Shown: positions 55,998 through 64,000 of the stretch, one piece after another
How positions within the stretch are numbered: position 1 is the stretch's first letter
How the letters are laid out: every line of letters begins with the position of its first letter
Position numbers and translations under genes: made by a program
The notes under the pieces: model-generated
What the model was told of the DNA's origin: nothing
The model's database searches: none
What the model saw: only the letters and a program-made list of their open reading frames with translations
DNA from: Paragemmobacter straminiformis
GTDB taxonomy: Bacteria > Pseudomonadota > Alphaproteobacteria > Rhodobacterales > Rhodobacteraceae
DNA length: 64,000 nucleotides
Assembly: GCF_014243445.1 (NCBI RefSeq)
Contig: NZ_JACLQD010000003.1
Span: 1-64,000, forward strand
Direction of reading: 5' to 3'

Positions 55998-56393
55998 ATG
56001 AGCGATCAGTCTTCCGATCAGAAGTTCCGCATCCTTCTGGCCGAGGATGACGAGGTGAACCAAGAGGTCATCAAGGCCTTTCTGGCCGGCCAGTCGCATA
56101 TCGACCTGACGGTGGTGGGTGACGGGCGGTCGGCGCTGGAAGCGGCGCTGGGAACGCGGTTCGACCTGATGCTGTTCGACCACAACATGCCGCATATCAC
56201 GGGGGATCGGGTGATCCGCTATCTGCGGTCGGGCAATTCCAACAACTCGCGCACGCCGGTGGTGCGGTTCACGGCCGAGGCCGACCACGCCACCATCCGC
56301 GAGACCGAAGGGCTGATCGAAGCCGTCCTGCCCAAACCGCTGCGGGCCGAAACCTTCCTGACCACCATCGACACGATCCTGCGCAAGGGCTGA
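55998..56393 (+). CDS. stand-alone receiver domain protein
   Basis: The 131-residue protein is a single CheY-like receiver: acidic pair in LLAEDDEVNQ, phospho-acceptor Asp61 in LMLFDHNMPHITG, Thr92 in VVRFTAEAD, and Lys113 in PKPL. It has no output domain, so it probably acts as a phosphate shuttle or sink between the flanking kinases and the Hpt protein. Start is chosen at 55998; an ATG at 55962 is possible. Confidence 0.88.
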   Translation: MSDQSSDQKFRILLAEDDEVNQEVIKAFLAGQSHIDLTVVGDGRSALEAALGTRFDLMLFDHNMPHITGDRVIRYLRSGNSNNSRTPVVRFTAEADHATIRETEGLIEAVLPKPLRAETFLTTIDTILRKG

Positions 56394-56397
56394 GGGC

Positions 56398-58419
56398 ATG
56401 ACCTTTGAAGGCCGTGGCAAACCCGTCGAGGACGATGCCGTAACACCCGCCGCGCTGATCCGTGGCGAAGAGCGGCTGCGCGATGTGATCGAGGGCGCGC
56501 AGGTCGGCACCTGGACATGGGATTTCGATACGGTCACCCAGCTTGTCAACGACGTCTGGGCGCGGATGCTGGGCTATGACATGGTCGAACTGTCGCCCGT
56601 GACCTATGACACGTGGAGCCGGATCGTGCATCCCGACGACCGCGAGGTCGTGGAAGCGATGATCGACCGTTGCCTGACCGGGGCCGCCAACGGCTACGAG
56701 GCCGAATACCGCATGCAGCACCGGGACGGGCACTGGATGTGGGTGCTTGACCGCGGGCGGGTGGTGCGCCGGAAGCCGGACGGATCGCCCAAGATCATGG
56801 CGGGAATCCAGATCGAGATTTCCGAGCAGAAATCGCGCGAGGCCGCGCTGATAAAGGCCAAGGCCGAGCTGGAAAGCGCGTTGGCCGAGCGGGCGAGTGC
56901 CGAGCAACGCTTCATAGATATCGCGGCGGTCAGCGACGGCTGGTTCTGGGAGCAGGACGCGGACCTGCGCTTTTCTTTCCTGTCGCAGCCGGAGTATTTC
57001 GAGAAGATCGGCGTGCCGCCCGTGAACATCATGGGCAAGACGCGGGAAGAATGGCTTGAACATTATCCCGACGTCCGGGCGAGTGCGGATTGGGAGCTGG
57101 TGCTTTCGGCGCTTCGTGACCGGCGGCCTTTCCGCGATTTCGTCTATCGCGCGCCGGATTCGCCTGATGGCGAGGAGCGGTGGTTCCGGATTTCGGGTGC
57201 GCCGGTCTTTGACGCGGCGGCGAATTTCCTTGGCTATCGCGGCGTCGGATCGGATGTGACGCAGTTGTATCTGGCCAAGGCGCGGGCGGAAGAGGCGAGC
57301 CGGACCAAATCGATGTTCCTTGCCAATATGAGCCATGAAATCCGCACGCCGCTGAATGGTGTGCTGGGCATGGCCGAAGTGCTGGATTCGTCGCTGACCA
57401 ACCCTGAACACAAGCGGATGATCGGCACGATCCGGCGTTCGGGCGAGACGCTGCTGAACATTCTGAACGACATCCTCGACATGTCGAAGATCGAGGCGGG
57501 AAAGCTGGAGCTTGAATCGGTGCCCTTCAGCCCGATGGAATTGGCCGAGCGGGTCGAGGACCTGCACAACCTGCGGGCCGAGGAAAAGGGGCTGGATTTC
57601 GAGGTGCTGGTCAGCTCGGGGGCCGAGGCGGCGCGCATCGGCGATCCGTTCCGCGTGCAGCAGATCATGCACAACCTTGTGTCGAATGCGATCAAGTTCA
57701 CCGACAAGGGGTCGGTGACGGTCAAGCTTTCGGGGCGGCGCGGGCAACCGCTGGTCGTCGAGGTGCGCGACACGGGCATCGGGATGACGCCCGACCAGAT
57801 GGCGCGGCTGCACGACGAATTCACCCAAGCCGACAGTTCGGTGACGCGGCGTTTCGGCGGCACGGGGCTGGGCATGGCGATCACGCGCAATCTGGTGCTG
57901 AAGATGGGGGGCGAGGTTTCGGTGCAATCGGAACCCGGCGAGGGGACGGTGATCCGCGTATCGCTGCCGCTGGCCGAAAGCGATGTGCAGCCGACCGCGG
58001 GCCGTGCGGCCCCGATGGCCCCGGCCGAGGGGCGGCTGGACGGGTTGCGGATTCTGGTGGCCGATGACAACGGAACGAACCGCTCGGTTCTTGAGCTGAT
58101 GCTGACGCGCTGCGGGGCCGAGGTCACGATGGTATCGGACGGGTTGCAGGCCGTTCAGTCATGGGAGCCGGGTCGCTATGACGCGATCCTGCTGGATATC
58201 GCCATGCCGGTGATGGACGGGAAAGCCGCGCTGCATGAAATCCGCCAGAAGGAAGCCGCGCTGAACGTGCCGCGCGTGCCGATCGTGGCCGTGACGGCGA
58301 ATGCCATGTCGCACCAGATTGTCGAATATCTGATCTGGGGCTTTGACAGCTGCGTGTCGAAGCCGATCACCATGTCGGATGTGACCAAGGTGATAAGGTC
58401 GCTGCTGCGGCGGGCCTAG
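56398..58419 (+). CDS. cytoplasmic PAS hybrid sensor histidine kinase
   Basis: The 673-residue soluble kinase has two PAS domains (about 25-150 and 170-295), HisKA with His313 in [12 protein letters not shown], an ATPase domain (NLVSNAIKFTD, FGGTGLGMAIT), and a receiver with Asp600 in ILLDIAMPVMDG. Its kinase core is very like that of the upstream hybrid kinase, down to the phrases [11 protein letters not shown] and DMSKIEAGK, so the two look like paralogues. It lies four bases after the receiver gene. Confidence 0.93.
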   Translation: MTFEGRGKPVEDDAVTPAALIRGEERLRDVIEGAQVGTWTWDFDTVTQLVNDVWARMLGYDMVELSPVTYDTWSRIVHPDDREVVEAMIDRCLTGAANGYEAEYRMQHRDGHWMWVLDRGRVVRRKPDGSPKIMAGIQIEISEQKSREAALIKAKAELESALAERASAEQRFIDIAAVSDGWFWEQDADLRFSFLSQPEYFEKIGVPPVNIMGKTREEWLEHYPDVRASADWELVLSALRDRRPFRDFVYRAPDSPDGEERWFRISGAPVFDAAANFLGYRGVGSDVTQLYLAKARAEEASRTKSMFLANMSHEIRTPLNGVLGMAEVLDSSLTNPEHKRMIGTIRRSGETLLNILNDILDMSKIEAGKLELESVPFSPMELAERVEDLHNLRAEEKGLDFEVLVSSGAEAARIGDPFRVQQIMHNLVSNAIKFTDKGSVTVKLSGRRGQPLVVEVRDTGIGMTPDQMARLHDEFTQADSSVTRRFGGTGLGMAITRNLVLKMGGEVSVQSEPGEGTVIRVSLPLAESDVQPTAGRAAPMAPAEGRLDGLRILVADDNGTNRSVLELMLTRCGAEVTMVSDGLQAVQSWEPGRYDAILLDIAMPVMDGKAALHEIRQKEAALNVPRVPIVAVTANAMSHQIVEYLIWGFDSCVSKPITMSDVTKVIRSLLRRA

Positions 58420-58733
58420 GGGCGGGGCAAAGCCTCGAGCGCCTCCATGAGCGGATCAAGGACGGGCATGATCTCGGGTCCGGTGGCGCCTATGGCTACG
58501 AGGCGCTCGACCTCGGCCGCGATGCGACCGATATCGGCATGGCCAAGGGTCGCGGCCGTTCCGGCGATTTTATGGGCGATGCCGCCGATTTCGGCCAGCG
58601 CCTCGAACGGGGCGCGGCCTTCGCTGTAGCGCAGGCGCGCATCCTCGAGCGCGTCGAGCCGCTCGGCCGCGAGGCGGCAGAACAGGCGTTCGGCGGCTGC
58701 GAGGGGCGATTCGACGGCTGCGGGGGCGTTCAT
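58416..58733 (-). CDS. histidine phosphotransfer (Hpt) protein
   Basis: The 105-residue protein is a helical Hpt domain with the phospho-accepting His54 in IAHKIAGTAATLG. It should carry phosphate between the hybrid kinases and a downstream receiver. It is coupled to the response-regulator gene (TGATG) and its stop overlaps the convergent kinase stop. Confidence 0.9.
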   Translation of the reverse strand: MNAPAAVESPLAAAERLFCRLAAERLDALEDARLRYSEGRAPFEALAEIGGIAHKIAGTAATLGHADIGRIAAEVERLVAIGATGPEIMPVLDPLMEALEALPRP

Positions 58734-59683
58734 CAGGCCACCATTGTCGGCTTGCTGCGCTTGTCGGGCGGGGTCGAGGCGGACAGGATCGCACGCTCGA
58801 GGATGCGGGTGGGCTTTGTCGGCGACAGGAAGGACGAGCGCGCGACCTCGCCCACGCGGACCTGCGGGACGGGGATGCGGTCGGTGGCGTAGATCGATTC
58901 GAAATCCATCAGGCCGATGTTGATGAGGATTTCGAGATCATCGGTCGCGGCGCCCAGATCGCGTTCGGACATGCAGACAAAGTTGCCGCTGCCGGCATAG
59001 GCGATCTTGGCATCCTCGGTCTTGAGTGAGTCGACGATCTGCGCGGCGACGTCGCCAAGCATCTGCATGTAGACCGCGCCCGATGCCTTGTTGAAGATCA
59101 TGCTGGCATTCTTGATGTGGATGCCAAAGGCGCTGGTCGAATACATGCGCTTGACGCCAAGGGTGAGGAGATAGTTTTCCATCGCCAGAAACTCGATCCC
59201 GCGGTCGAAGCCGGGGATCAGGATCGGGGTGTCGAAATCGGCGTTGATCTCGACCTGGGCGGCGCGCTGGCCGACGAGGCGGGCAAATTCGGCAAGGCGG
59301 TGACGTTCCGACAGCAGGCGGGCGACCATGCCGATGCGGGCCTTGAGTTCGATCATGTCGAGGGGCTTGGTGATGTAGTCGGTCGCGCCTGCGGTGAAGG
59401 CTTCGTCGACAAAGTTCTTTCCGGCGAGGGCGGTGATCATAAGGATCGGCGTCTGGCGATAGGCCGTGCGCAAGCGGATGGCCGTGGTCAGCGCGGTGCC
59501 ATCGAGACCGGGCATCTGCATGTCGGACAGGATGCAGTCATAGACGTGATTCGACGTATCGACTTCGTGCAACGCCTGTTCGGCGGTGCCGACGGTGGTG
59601 ACATGGCCGTAGCCGATGGCCTTGAGCATCCCCGCAAGGAGTTCGAGGAAAACCGGATCATCATCGACAGCGAGAATACGCAT
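58733..59683 (-). CDS. response regulator with a probable degenerate GGDEF output domain
   Basis: The 316-residue protein has an N-terminal receiver (AVDDDP, Asp54 in ILSDMQMPGLDG, Lys in TKPLD). A C-terminal part (about 165-290) has spacing and secondary-structure pattern that suggest a GGDEF domain. Where the active-site GGDEF should stand there is GSGNF (231-235), so it is unlikely to make c-di-GMP and may bind a ligand or partner. Recognition of the C-terminal domain is by eye and uncertain. The gene heads a two-gene operon with hpt. Confidence 0.85.
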   Translation of the reverse strand: MRILAVDDDPVFLELLAGMLKAIGYGHVTTVGTAEQALHEVDTSNHVYDCILSDMQMPGLDGTALTTAIRLRTAYRQTPILMITALAGKNFVDEAFTAGATDYITKPLDMIELKARIGMVARLLSERHRLAEFARLVGQRAAQVEINADFDTPILIPGFDRGIEFLAMENYLLTLGVKRMYSTSAFGIHIKNASMIFNKASGAVYMQMLGDVAAQIVDSLKTEDAKIAYAGSGNFVCMSERDLGAATDDLEILINIGLMDFESIYATDRIPVPQVRVGEVARSSFLSPTKPTRILERAILSASTPPDKRSKPTMVA

Positions 59684-59862
59684 TGTTTGGCCCTATCTTT
59701 CCCCGGTGCTGCACGCGCGCCGGGGCCGTTTCGTTACGCTTGCCCTGTGGTGCAATCTGGAGGCGAAACGCGGCGAGATTTGGGCCTGTTAACAGTTATT
59801 AAGGGGCAGTTTTCGGACGGTTCCGGACGAGGCCCGCCCTTGGGCCGCAGGATCAGGCAGGG
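59684..59862. other. intergenic region upstream of the response-regulator gene
   Basis: These 179 bases hold the promoter of the RR-hpt operon. Two TTAA motifs lie exactly 10 bases apart (59789 and 59799), the same spacing as before the Thr/Pro-repeat gene. A GC hairpin around CCCCGG ... CCGGGG lies at about 59713-59736. Confidence 0.45.
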
Positions 59863-60981
59863 TCAGCCCATGATCCGTTCAACGAACCACCACGCGCCGA
59901 CCAGTGCGATGGCCCCCGAAGCGGGAACGCTGATGCGGGCGCGATACCACGGTTTCTTGCGGAACCAGAGGCCGACCAGCAGGAAAGCGGCCGTAATGAC
60001 GGCGAGTTGGCCCAGTTCGACGCCGACGTTGAAACCGATGAGGGCGGGGAAGAAATTCCCCTCGGGCAGTCCGATTTCGCCAAGGACCGACGCAAAGCCC
60101 AAGCCGTGCAGAAGCCCGAAGCAAAAGACCACGACTGGGCGCCAGCGCGAGAGGCCCTGCGTCAGGATGTTCTCGACCGCGACGAAAACGATGGAGGCGG
60201 CGATGACCGGTTCGACGATGGAGGCCGGAACCGCGACATAGCCCAGCGCGCCAAGGCCAAGGGTGACGGTATGGGCAATCGTGAAGGCGGAAACCTGCCA
60301 GAGCAACGGGCGCAACTGCGTGGAGAGGAAGAACAGGCCAAGGACGAAAAGGATATGGTCCAGCCCCTTGGGCACGATGTGGTCGAAGCCGATGGGGATG
60401 TAGGAGGCAAAGGCCTGCGCCGGCGACATGGCATCGCCGCCGCCCAGAGCGATGGGGTCCGACATGGCCCCGGCTTCGAGATAGCCGTCATAGGGTTTGT
60501 CGACACCGTTCTGGCGGATGACGAGCGCGCCGAAGGGGGCGGCCCATCCGACCTGCACGGTCTTGGCGCCGGCAGGAACGGGGGCGGTGAAGCTGATGGT
60601 CGAGGCGCGGGGCAGGTTGACATCGCCCACCTCGGGCACCGAAACGCCAAGCAGGGTCAGCGGTTGGTCGACCCCGTCGATGCGGACGAAAACGCGCGGG
60701 GCCATGCGGGGCCAGAAAGACCGGAAGCGGGATTCGAGCGCGGCGGGCGGCAGGGCGCGCAGGCTGTCGTAGCTTGCGGCTTCGGGGGCGGCGTTGGTGT
60801 CGGCGGTCAGGGTGAGGTCGATGCCCGCGACGAAGCCTTCGAGATTGGTGCGGATATCGAATGCGAGCGTGTCGCCATCTTGCTGGAAATCACCGATGGA
60901 GGGCAAAACCTCGTGCGCGGCAAGGGGTTGGGCCAGCGCCAGAAGCAGGCCGAGCGCAAGGCGGCGCAAATGTGCGAACAT
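59863..60981 (-). CDS. HupE/UreJ family membrane protein
   Basis: The 372-residue protein has a signal peptide, a periplasmic domain of about 190 residues, and a C-terminal HupE/UreJ-type membrane domain. That domain has GFDHIVPKGLDHILFVLG, an AHTVTLGL histidine segment, and LLHGLGFASVL. Relatives are linked to nickel or cobalt uptake. It is divergent from a DUF4198 protein gene with a 94-base shared control region. The ATG at 60981 places the signal peptide at the N terminus. Confidence 0.85.
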   Translation of the reverse strand: MFAHLRRLALGLLLALAQPLAAHEVLPSIGDFQQDGDTLAFDIRTNLEGFVAGIDLTLTADTNAAPEAASYDSLRALPPAALESRFRSFWPRMAPRVFVRIDGVDQPLTLLGVSVPEVGDVNLPRASTISFTAPVPAGAKTVQVGWAAPFGALVIRQNGVDKPYDGYLEAGAMSDPIALGGGDAMSPAQAFASYIPIGFDHIVPKGLDHILFVLGLFFLSTQLRPLLWQVSAFTIAHTVTLGLGALGYVAVPASIVEPVIAASIVFVAVENILTQGLSRWRPVVVFCFGLLHGLGFASVLGEIGLPEGNFFPALIGFNVGVELGQLAVITAAFLLVGLWFRKKPWYRARISVPASGAIALVGAWWFVERIMG

Positions 60982-61075
60982 GTTTTTCTTGACCTTTCGC
61001 TTGCCGAAGCGTGCCGTCGGACAATCTATGGCGTGGGGACCGAAATGAAACGTCACGAATGAAGGAAGACGGAAA

Positions 61076-61888
61076 ATGTTCATCTCAAGGTCCGTTGTGC
61101 TGGTTGCAGCGCTGGCGGCATTGCCCGCAGCGGCGCATGAATTCTGGATTTCGCCCCAAGACTACCGCGCCGAAGTCGGGCAGGTGGTGAAGGCCGAGCT
61201 GCTGGTCGGTTCGGATATGGCGGGGCAGGCCTTTCCGTGGCTGAAGCGGAACACGGCCGAGGCGCGGATGATTTCGGACAACTGGAAGATCGATATCACC
61301 GGACGCGAGGGGGATTTGCCCGCGCTGAGCTTCACCCCGCAGGAGGAAGGGCTGCACCGCGTGATCTTTCACGCGCAGCCGTCCTTTGTGATCTTCGACA
61401 AGCCCGAGACCTTTCCGCATTATCTGGAATACGAGGGGCTGGACTGGGTTTTGGCGGCGCACAAGGCGCGCGGCCTGCCCGAGGTGGATTTCGGCGAGAT
61501 GTATACCCGCAACGCGCGGGCGCTGGTGCAGGTTGGCCCTGCGACGCCGGATCAGCTGGACGCCCCGACGGGAATGCCCTTCGAGCTGGTCGCCCTGCAA
61601 AACCCCTATGTCGAGGGGACCGAAGCGATCGACGTGCGGTTGACGTGGAACGAGGAACCGCAACCCGACGAGCAGGTGGCGATCTTCGTCAAGGCGCCGG
61701 GTGGCACGGCACCCAAGGATGTGACGCGAAAGCTGGTGAAAACCGGTGCCGACGGGGTGGCGCATATCGTGCTGGATGCGGCCGGGGAATACATGCTGTC
61801 GTCGGTGCATATGGAACCCCTTGAAGGCAATGTGGCGGCGGTCTGGCAAAGCCACTGGGCGACGCTGAACTTTCGGGTCGGCGAATAG
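61076..61888 (+). CDS. exported DUF4198 family protein (possible metal-uptake accessory)
   Basis: The 270-residue protein has a signal peptide and, at the start of the mature part, the family hallmark AAHEFWISPQDY with its N-terminal His. The C-terminal half is beta-rich. DUF4198 proteins are often found with nickel/cobalt uptake genes. Pairing with the divergent HupE/UreJ gene supports a metal-related role. It ends at a strong terminator. Confidence 0.86.
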   Translation: MFISRSVVLVAALAALPAAAHEFWISPQDYRAEVGQVVKAELLVGSDMAGQAFPWLKRNTAEARMISDNWKIDITGREGDLPALSFTPQEEGLHRVIFHAQPSFVIFDKPETFPHYLEYEGLDWVLAAHKARGLPEVDFGEMYTRNARALVQVGPATPDQLDAPTGMPFELVALQNPYVEGTEAIDVRLTWNEEPQPDEQVAIFVKAPGGTAPKDVTRKLVKTGADGVAHIVLDAAGEYMLSSVHMEPLEGNVAAVWQSHWATLNFRVGE

Positions 61889-61891
61889 GGA

Positions 61892-61920
61892 AAAGGCCCC
61901 GGCGACAGGCCGGGGCCTTT
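61892..61920. terminator. bidirectional rho-independent terminator
   Basis: AAAGGCCCCGG and CCGGGGCCTTT are perfect 11-bp arms with a short loop, with A and T runs at either end. It serves the DUF4198 gene and the convergent small secreted-protein gene. Confidence 0.87.
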
Positions 61921-61926
61921 GCCGCT

Positions 61927-62175
61927 TTACTGGTGGTTGCCCAGTTTTGCGCGCGCCAGTTCGCTTTTGTCACGCGTGCCGTTCTGCGCTTCGATCTTTG
62001 CGTCGCGGGTGCCGTAAGAGCCGTCGGCGTTCGGGCGCTGGCCGTCGGCAACGGCGCCGGGCGGCAGCGAGCCTGCGAGCATCGCTCCGAAGCCCTGGTC
62101 ATGGCCCTTGGCAAAGGCCATCGGGGCGGTAAGCGCGGCGAGGGTCAGGGCAAGAGCCGTGGTTTTGACGAACAT
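61927..62175 (-). CDS. small exported protein of unknown function
   Basis: The 82-residue product has a clear signal peptide (about residues 1-22, ending in APMAFA) and a short hydrophilic mature part rich in Gly, Asp, Asn and Lys with no cysteine. I do not recognise it. The start at 62175 follows GAGAGAGG. It is convergent with the DUF4198 gene. Confidence 0.72.
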   Translation of the reverse strand: MFVKTTALALTLAALTAPMAFAKGHDQGFGAMLAGSLPPGAVADGQRPNADGSYGTRDAKIEAQNGTRDKSELARAKLGNHQ

Positions 62176-62256
62176 TCTGTAGCCTCTCTCTGTTGGTTGA
62201 GTGGCCAAGCTACGGGCGCGGACGGGCAGAAGTTTCGGCGCGGCCCGTCTATTTTG

Positions 62257-62273
62257 CCTGACGCGGCGTCAGG
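62257..62273. promoter_or_regulatory. candidate operator upstream of the TRAP transporter
   Basis: CCTGACGC, one G, and GCGTCAGG form a perfect 17-bp palindrome about 90 bases before the TRAP small-permease start. No regulator gene is next to it in the window. Confidence 0.45.
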
Positions 62274-62361
62274 CGCGGCGCGGGGGCGGGGAACTCGCGC
62301 CAAAGTTGACGGGTCGCGGGGCGGGGGCCTAGGCTTGGCGGGTCAACAGCGGGGGAACGGG

Positions 62362-62946
62362 ATGCGGGCATTGCTGGCACTGGCTGCGGGAATCGACAGG
62401 ATCAACGAAAGGGTCGGGCGCGCGACGGCATGGCTTATTCTGGTCGCGGTGCTGGTGAGCGCCGCGAATGCGGTGGTGCGCAAGGTGTTTTCGGTATCGT
62501 CCAACGCCTGGCTGGAGATGCAGTGGTATCTGTTCGGCGCGGCCTTTCTGCTGGCGGCGGCCTATACGCTGAAACAGAACGAGCATATCCGCATCGACAT
62601 CGTCTACGGGCTGTTCTCGCGCAGGGTGCAGCACTGGATCGACCTGTTCGGGCATGTGGTGTTCCTGATGCCCTTTGTGCTGCTGATGGTGTGGTATCTG
62701 GTGCCCTATGTCGCGCAGTCGTTCCGCAATGGCGAGGTGTCGACCAATTCGGGCGGTCTGGTGATCTGGCCTGCCAAGGGGTTGCTGCTGGCGGGGTTCG
62801 TGTTGCTGGCGGCGCAGGGGATTTCCGAGATCATCAAGAAGATCGGCGTGATGCGGGGGCTGATACCGGACCCCACACCCTTTGTTTCGGCGCATGAGGC
62901 GGCCGAGAAGGAAGGGGCAGCACTGGCGCAGGAGATCGGCAAATGA
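62362..62946 (+). CDS. TRAP transporter small permease (DctQ type)
   Basis: The 194-residue protein has four membrane segments and the DctQ-family pattern: RATAWLILVAVLVSAANAVVRK, then WLEMQWYLFGAAFLLAAAYTL and NEHIRIDIVY. It forms the TRAP membrane complex with the next gene. The ATG at 62362 follows GGGGGAACGG. Its stop overlaps the large-permease start (ATGA). Confidence 0.93.
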   Translation: MRALLALAAGIDRINERVGRATAWLILVAVLVSAANAVVRKVFSVSSNAWLEMQWYLFGAAFLLAAAYTLKQNEHIRIDIVYGLFSRRVQHWIDLFGHVVFLMPFVLLMVWYLVPYVAQSFRNGEVSTNSGGLVIWPAKGLLLAGFVLLAAQGISEIIKKIGVMRGLIPDPTPFVSAHEAAEKEGAALAQEIGK

Positions 62947-64000
62947 TGCTTGAATTCATTGCGCTGAATATGGCGCCGATCATGTTCGCCAGCCTCGTGA
63001 TCTTTCTGCTTCTGGGCTATCCGGTCGCCTTTGCGCTGGCGGCCAACGGGCTGATGTTCTTTTTCATCGGCGTCGAACTTGCGCCCCTGTCGGGGGGGTC
63101 GATCTCGTTGGACTGGCCGTTGCTGAACACCTTGCCCAACCGGTTCTGGGGGGTGATGTCGAACGAGACGTTGCTGGCGATACCCTTCTTTACCTTTATG
63201 GGGATCGTGCTGGAGCGGTCGGGGATGGCCGAGGATCTGCTGGATACCATCGGGCAGTTGTTCGGGCCGATCCGCGGGGGGCTGGCCTATGCGGTGATCT
63301 TTGTGGGTGCGTTGCTGGCGGCAACGACGGGGGTGGTGGCGGCAAGTGTCATCGCGATGGGGTTGATAAGCCTGCCGATCATGCTGCGCTACGGCTATGA
63401 CCGGCGCATCGCATCGGGCGTGATCGCGGCAAGCGGGACGCTGGCGCAGATCATCCCGCCGAGCCTTGTGCTGATCGTTCTGGCGGACCAGTTGGGGCGG
63501 TCGGTCGGGGATATGTACACGGCGGCGATGATACCGGGTTTGGTGCTGACAGGGCTTTATTGCCTGTATGTCTTTGCCATGTCGATGCTGCGGCCCGCAT
63601 CGATGCCCGCGCTGCCGCCGGAAGCGCGCACGCTGGGAAGCGGCGTCACCTCGCTTTTCGTGGCCCTTCTGGCTTGCGTCCTGATCGGCTATGGCGCGCA
63701 TCGCTGGCTTTATGCGACCCACGGGGCGAATGCCGATGTGCTGGGGGCCACGGTGGGGGTGATTGCGATCTATGCCGTGGCCGTGGCCGACAAGGGCCTG
63801 AAGCTGGGGTTGATGTCGCGGTTGGCGCAACAGGTCATCATCGTGCTGATCCCGCCCTTGGCGCTGATCTTCCTTGTGCTTGGCACGATCTTTCTGGGCA
63901 TCGCCACGCCGACCGAAGGCGGGGCGATGGGGGCTGTGGGGGCGATGCTTCTGGCGGCGGGGAAGCGGCGGCTGAGCTATGGGGTGGTCAGTCAGGCGCT
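62943..64000 (+). CDS. TRAP transporter large permease (DctM type), cut by the window end
   Basis: The open frame begins at ATG 62943 (overlapping the DctQ stop) and runs off the right edge, giving about 352 residues. It is very hydrophobic, with DctM hallmarks such as LLAIPFFTFMGIVLERSG, GALLAATTGVVAASVIAMGL, IIPPSLVLIVLADQ and GIATPTEGGAMGAVGA. No substrate-binding protein gene is seen; it may lie beyond the window, so the transported acid is unknown. Confidence 0.93.
   Translation, partial: MMLEFIALNMAPIMFASLVIFLLLGYPVAFALAANGLMFFFIGVELAPLSGGSISLDWPLLNTLPNRFWGVMSNETLLAIPFFTFMGIVLERSGMAEDLLDTIGQLFGPIRGGLAYAVIFVGALLAATTGVVAASVIAMGLISLPIMLRYGYDRRIASGVIAASGTLAQIIPPSLVLIVLADQLGRSVGDMYTAAMIPGLVLTGLYCLYVFAMSMLRPASMPALPPEARTLGSGVTSLFVALLACVLIGYGAHRWLYATHGANADVLGATVGVIAIYAVAVADKGLKLGLMSRLAQQVIIVLIPPLALIFLVLGTIFLGIATPTEGGAMGAVGAMLLAAGKRRLSYGVVSQA

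Noticed and set aside
60982-61075. cobalamin or nickel riboswitch before the HupE/UreJ gene
   Set aside because: The 94-base divergent gap is too short for a cobalamin aptamer and shows no conserved core.

Overview
The window is GC-rich alphaproteobacterial chromosome, most likely from the family Rhodobacteraceae (Rhodobacter/Paracoccus relatives). Three things point there. The fdsGBACD-type NAD-dependent formate dehydrogenase places its molybdenum-ligand cysteine at residue 386, the number I recall for the Rhodobacter capsulatus enzyme. The left edge carries an alphaproteobacterial-looking rRNA promoter and leader (boxB-like hairpin, boxA). Two intergenic spots carry a GC-hairpin element ending in GGATATTTGnnCGAGTATGAAA, of a kind I remember as common in this family. 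Genes are tightly packed, with many ATGA/GTGA/TGATG stop-start overlaps. I see no insertion sequence, prophage, CRISPR array or tRNA.

Layout. 1-306: leader and promoter of an rRNA operon leaving the window on the minus strand. 456-1974: msrPQ, periplasmic methionine sulfoxide repair. 2258-5426: a secreted fasciclin-domain protein and clpB with a sigma-32-like promoter. 5601-8788: a minus-strand cluster of ROK sugar kinase, cutC, an unknown protein and a TolB-like beta-propeller. 8888-17662: pyrF, a UbiH-type hydroxylase, an amidase, an aminotransferase, ftsK and a KamA/EpmB-like radical SAM protein. 17724-25095: the formate dehydrogenase operon with an embedded DUF4287 gene, fdhD/fdsC, fdsD and a LysR regulator. 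25157-33512: housekeeping genes (S49 protease, SDR, uvrC, rbfA, dapB, an SDHAF4-like gene, rsmB, corA). 33569-39651: a TetR regulator, a polyamine-type ABC transporter, a metallo-beta-lactamase-fold hydrolase and an agmatinase-family ureohydrolase in one overlapping operon. 39769-44850: an RND efflux pump with its TetR regulator. 45165-50148: a Thr/Pro-repeat secreted protein, a LapG-like cysteine protease, a GT39 protein O-mannosyltransferase homologue, a GtrA flippase and a polyprenyl-phosphate glycosyltransferase. 50105-52015: a P1B-4 metal ATPase. 52199-59683: a soluble multi-component phosphorelay (two hybrid kinases, a lone receiver, an Hpt protein and a receiver fused to what looks like a dead GGDEF domain). 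59863-62175: a HupE/UreJ-type permease, a DUF4198 protein and a small secreted protein. 62362-64000: a TRAP transporter cut by the window end.

The most interesting ideas are these. First, a possible bacterial protein O-glycosylation module (GT2 + GtrA + GT39) lies beside a secreted protein whose 14-residue Thr-Pro repeats look like a natural acceptor. Second, a complete cytoplasmic phosphorelay seems to end in a degenerate GGDEF output. Third, a polyamine or guanidino-compound uptake and hydrolysis operon includes a hydrolase of unknown role. Gene functions rest on family motifs read by eye; no database search was possible.
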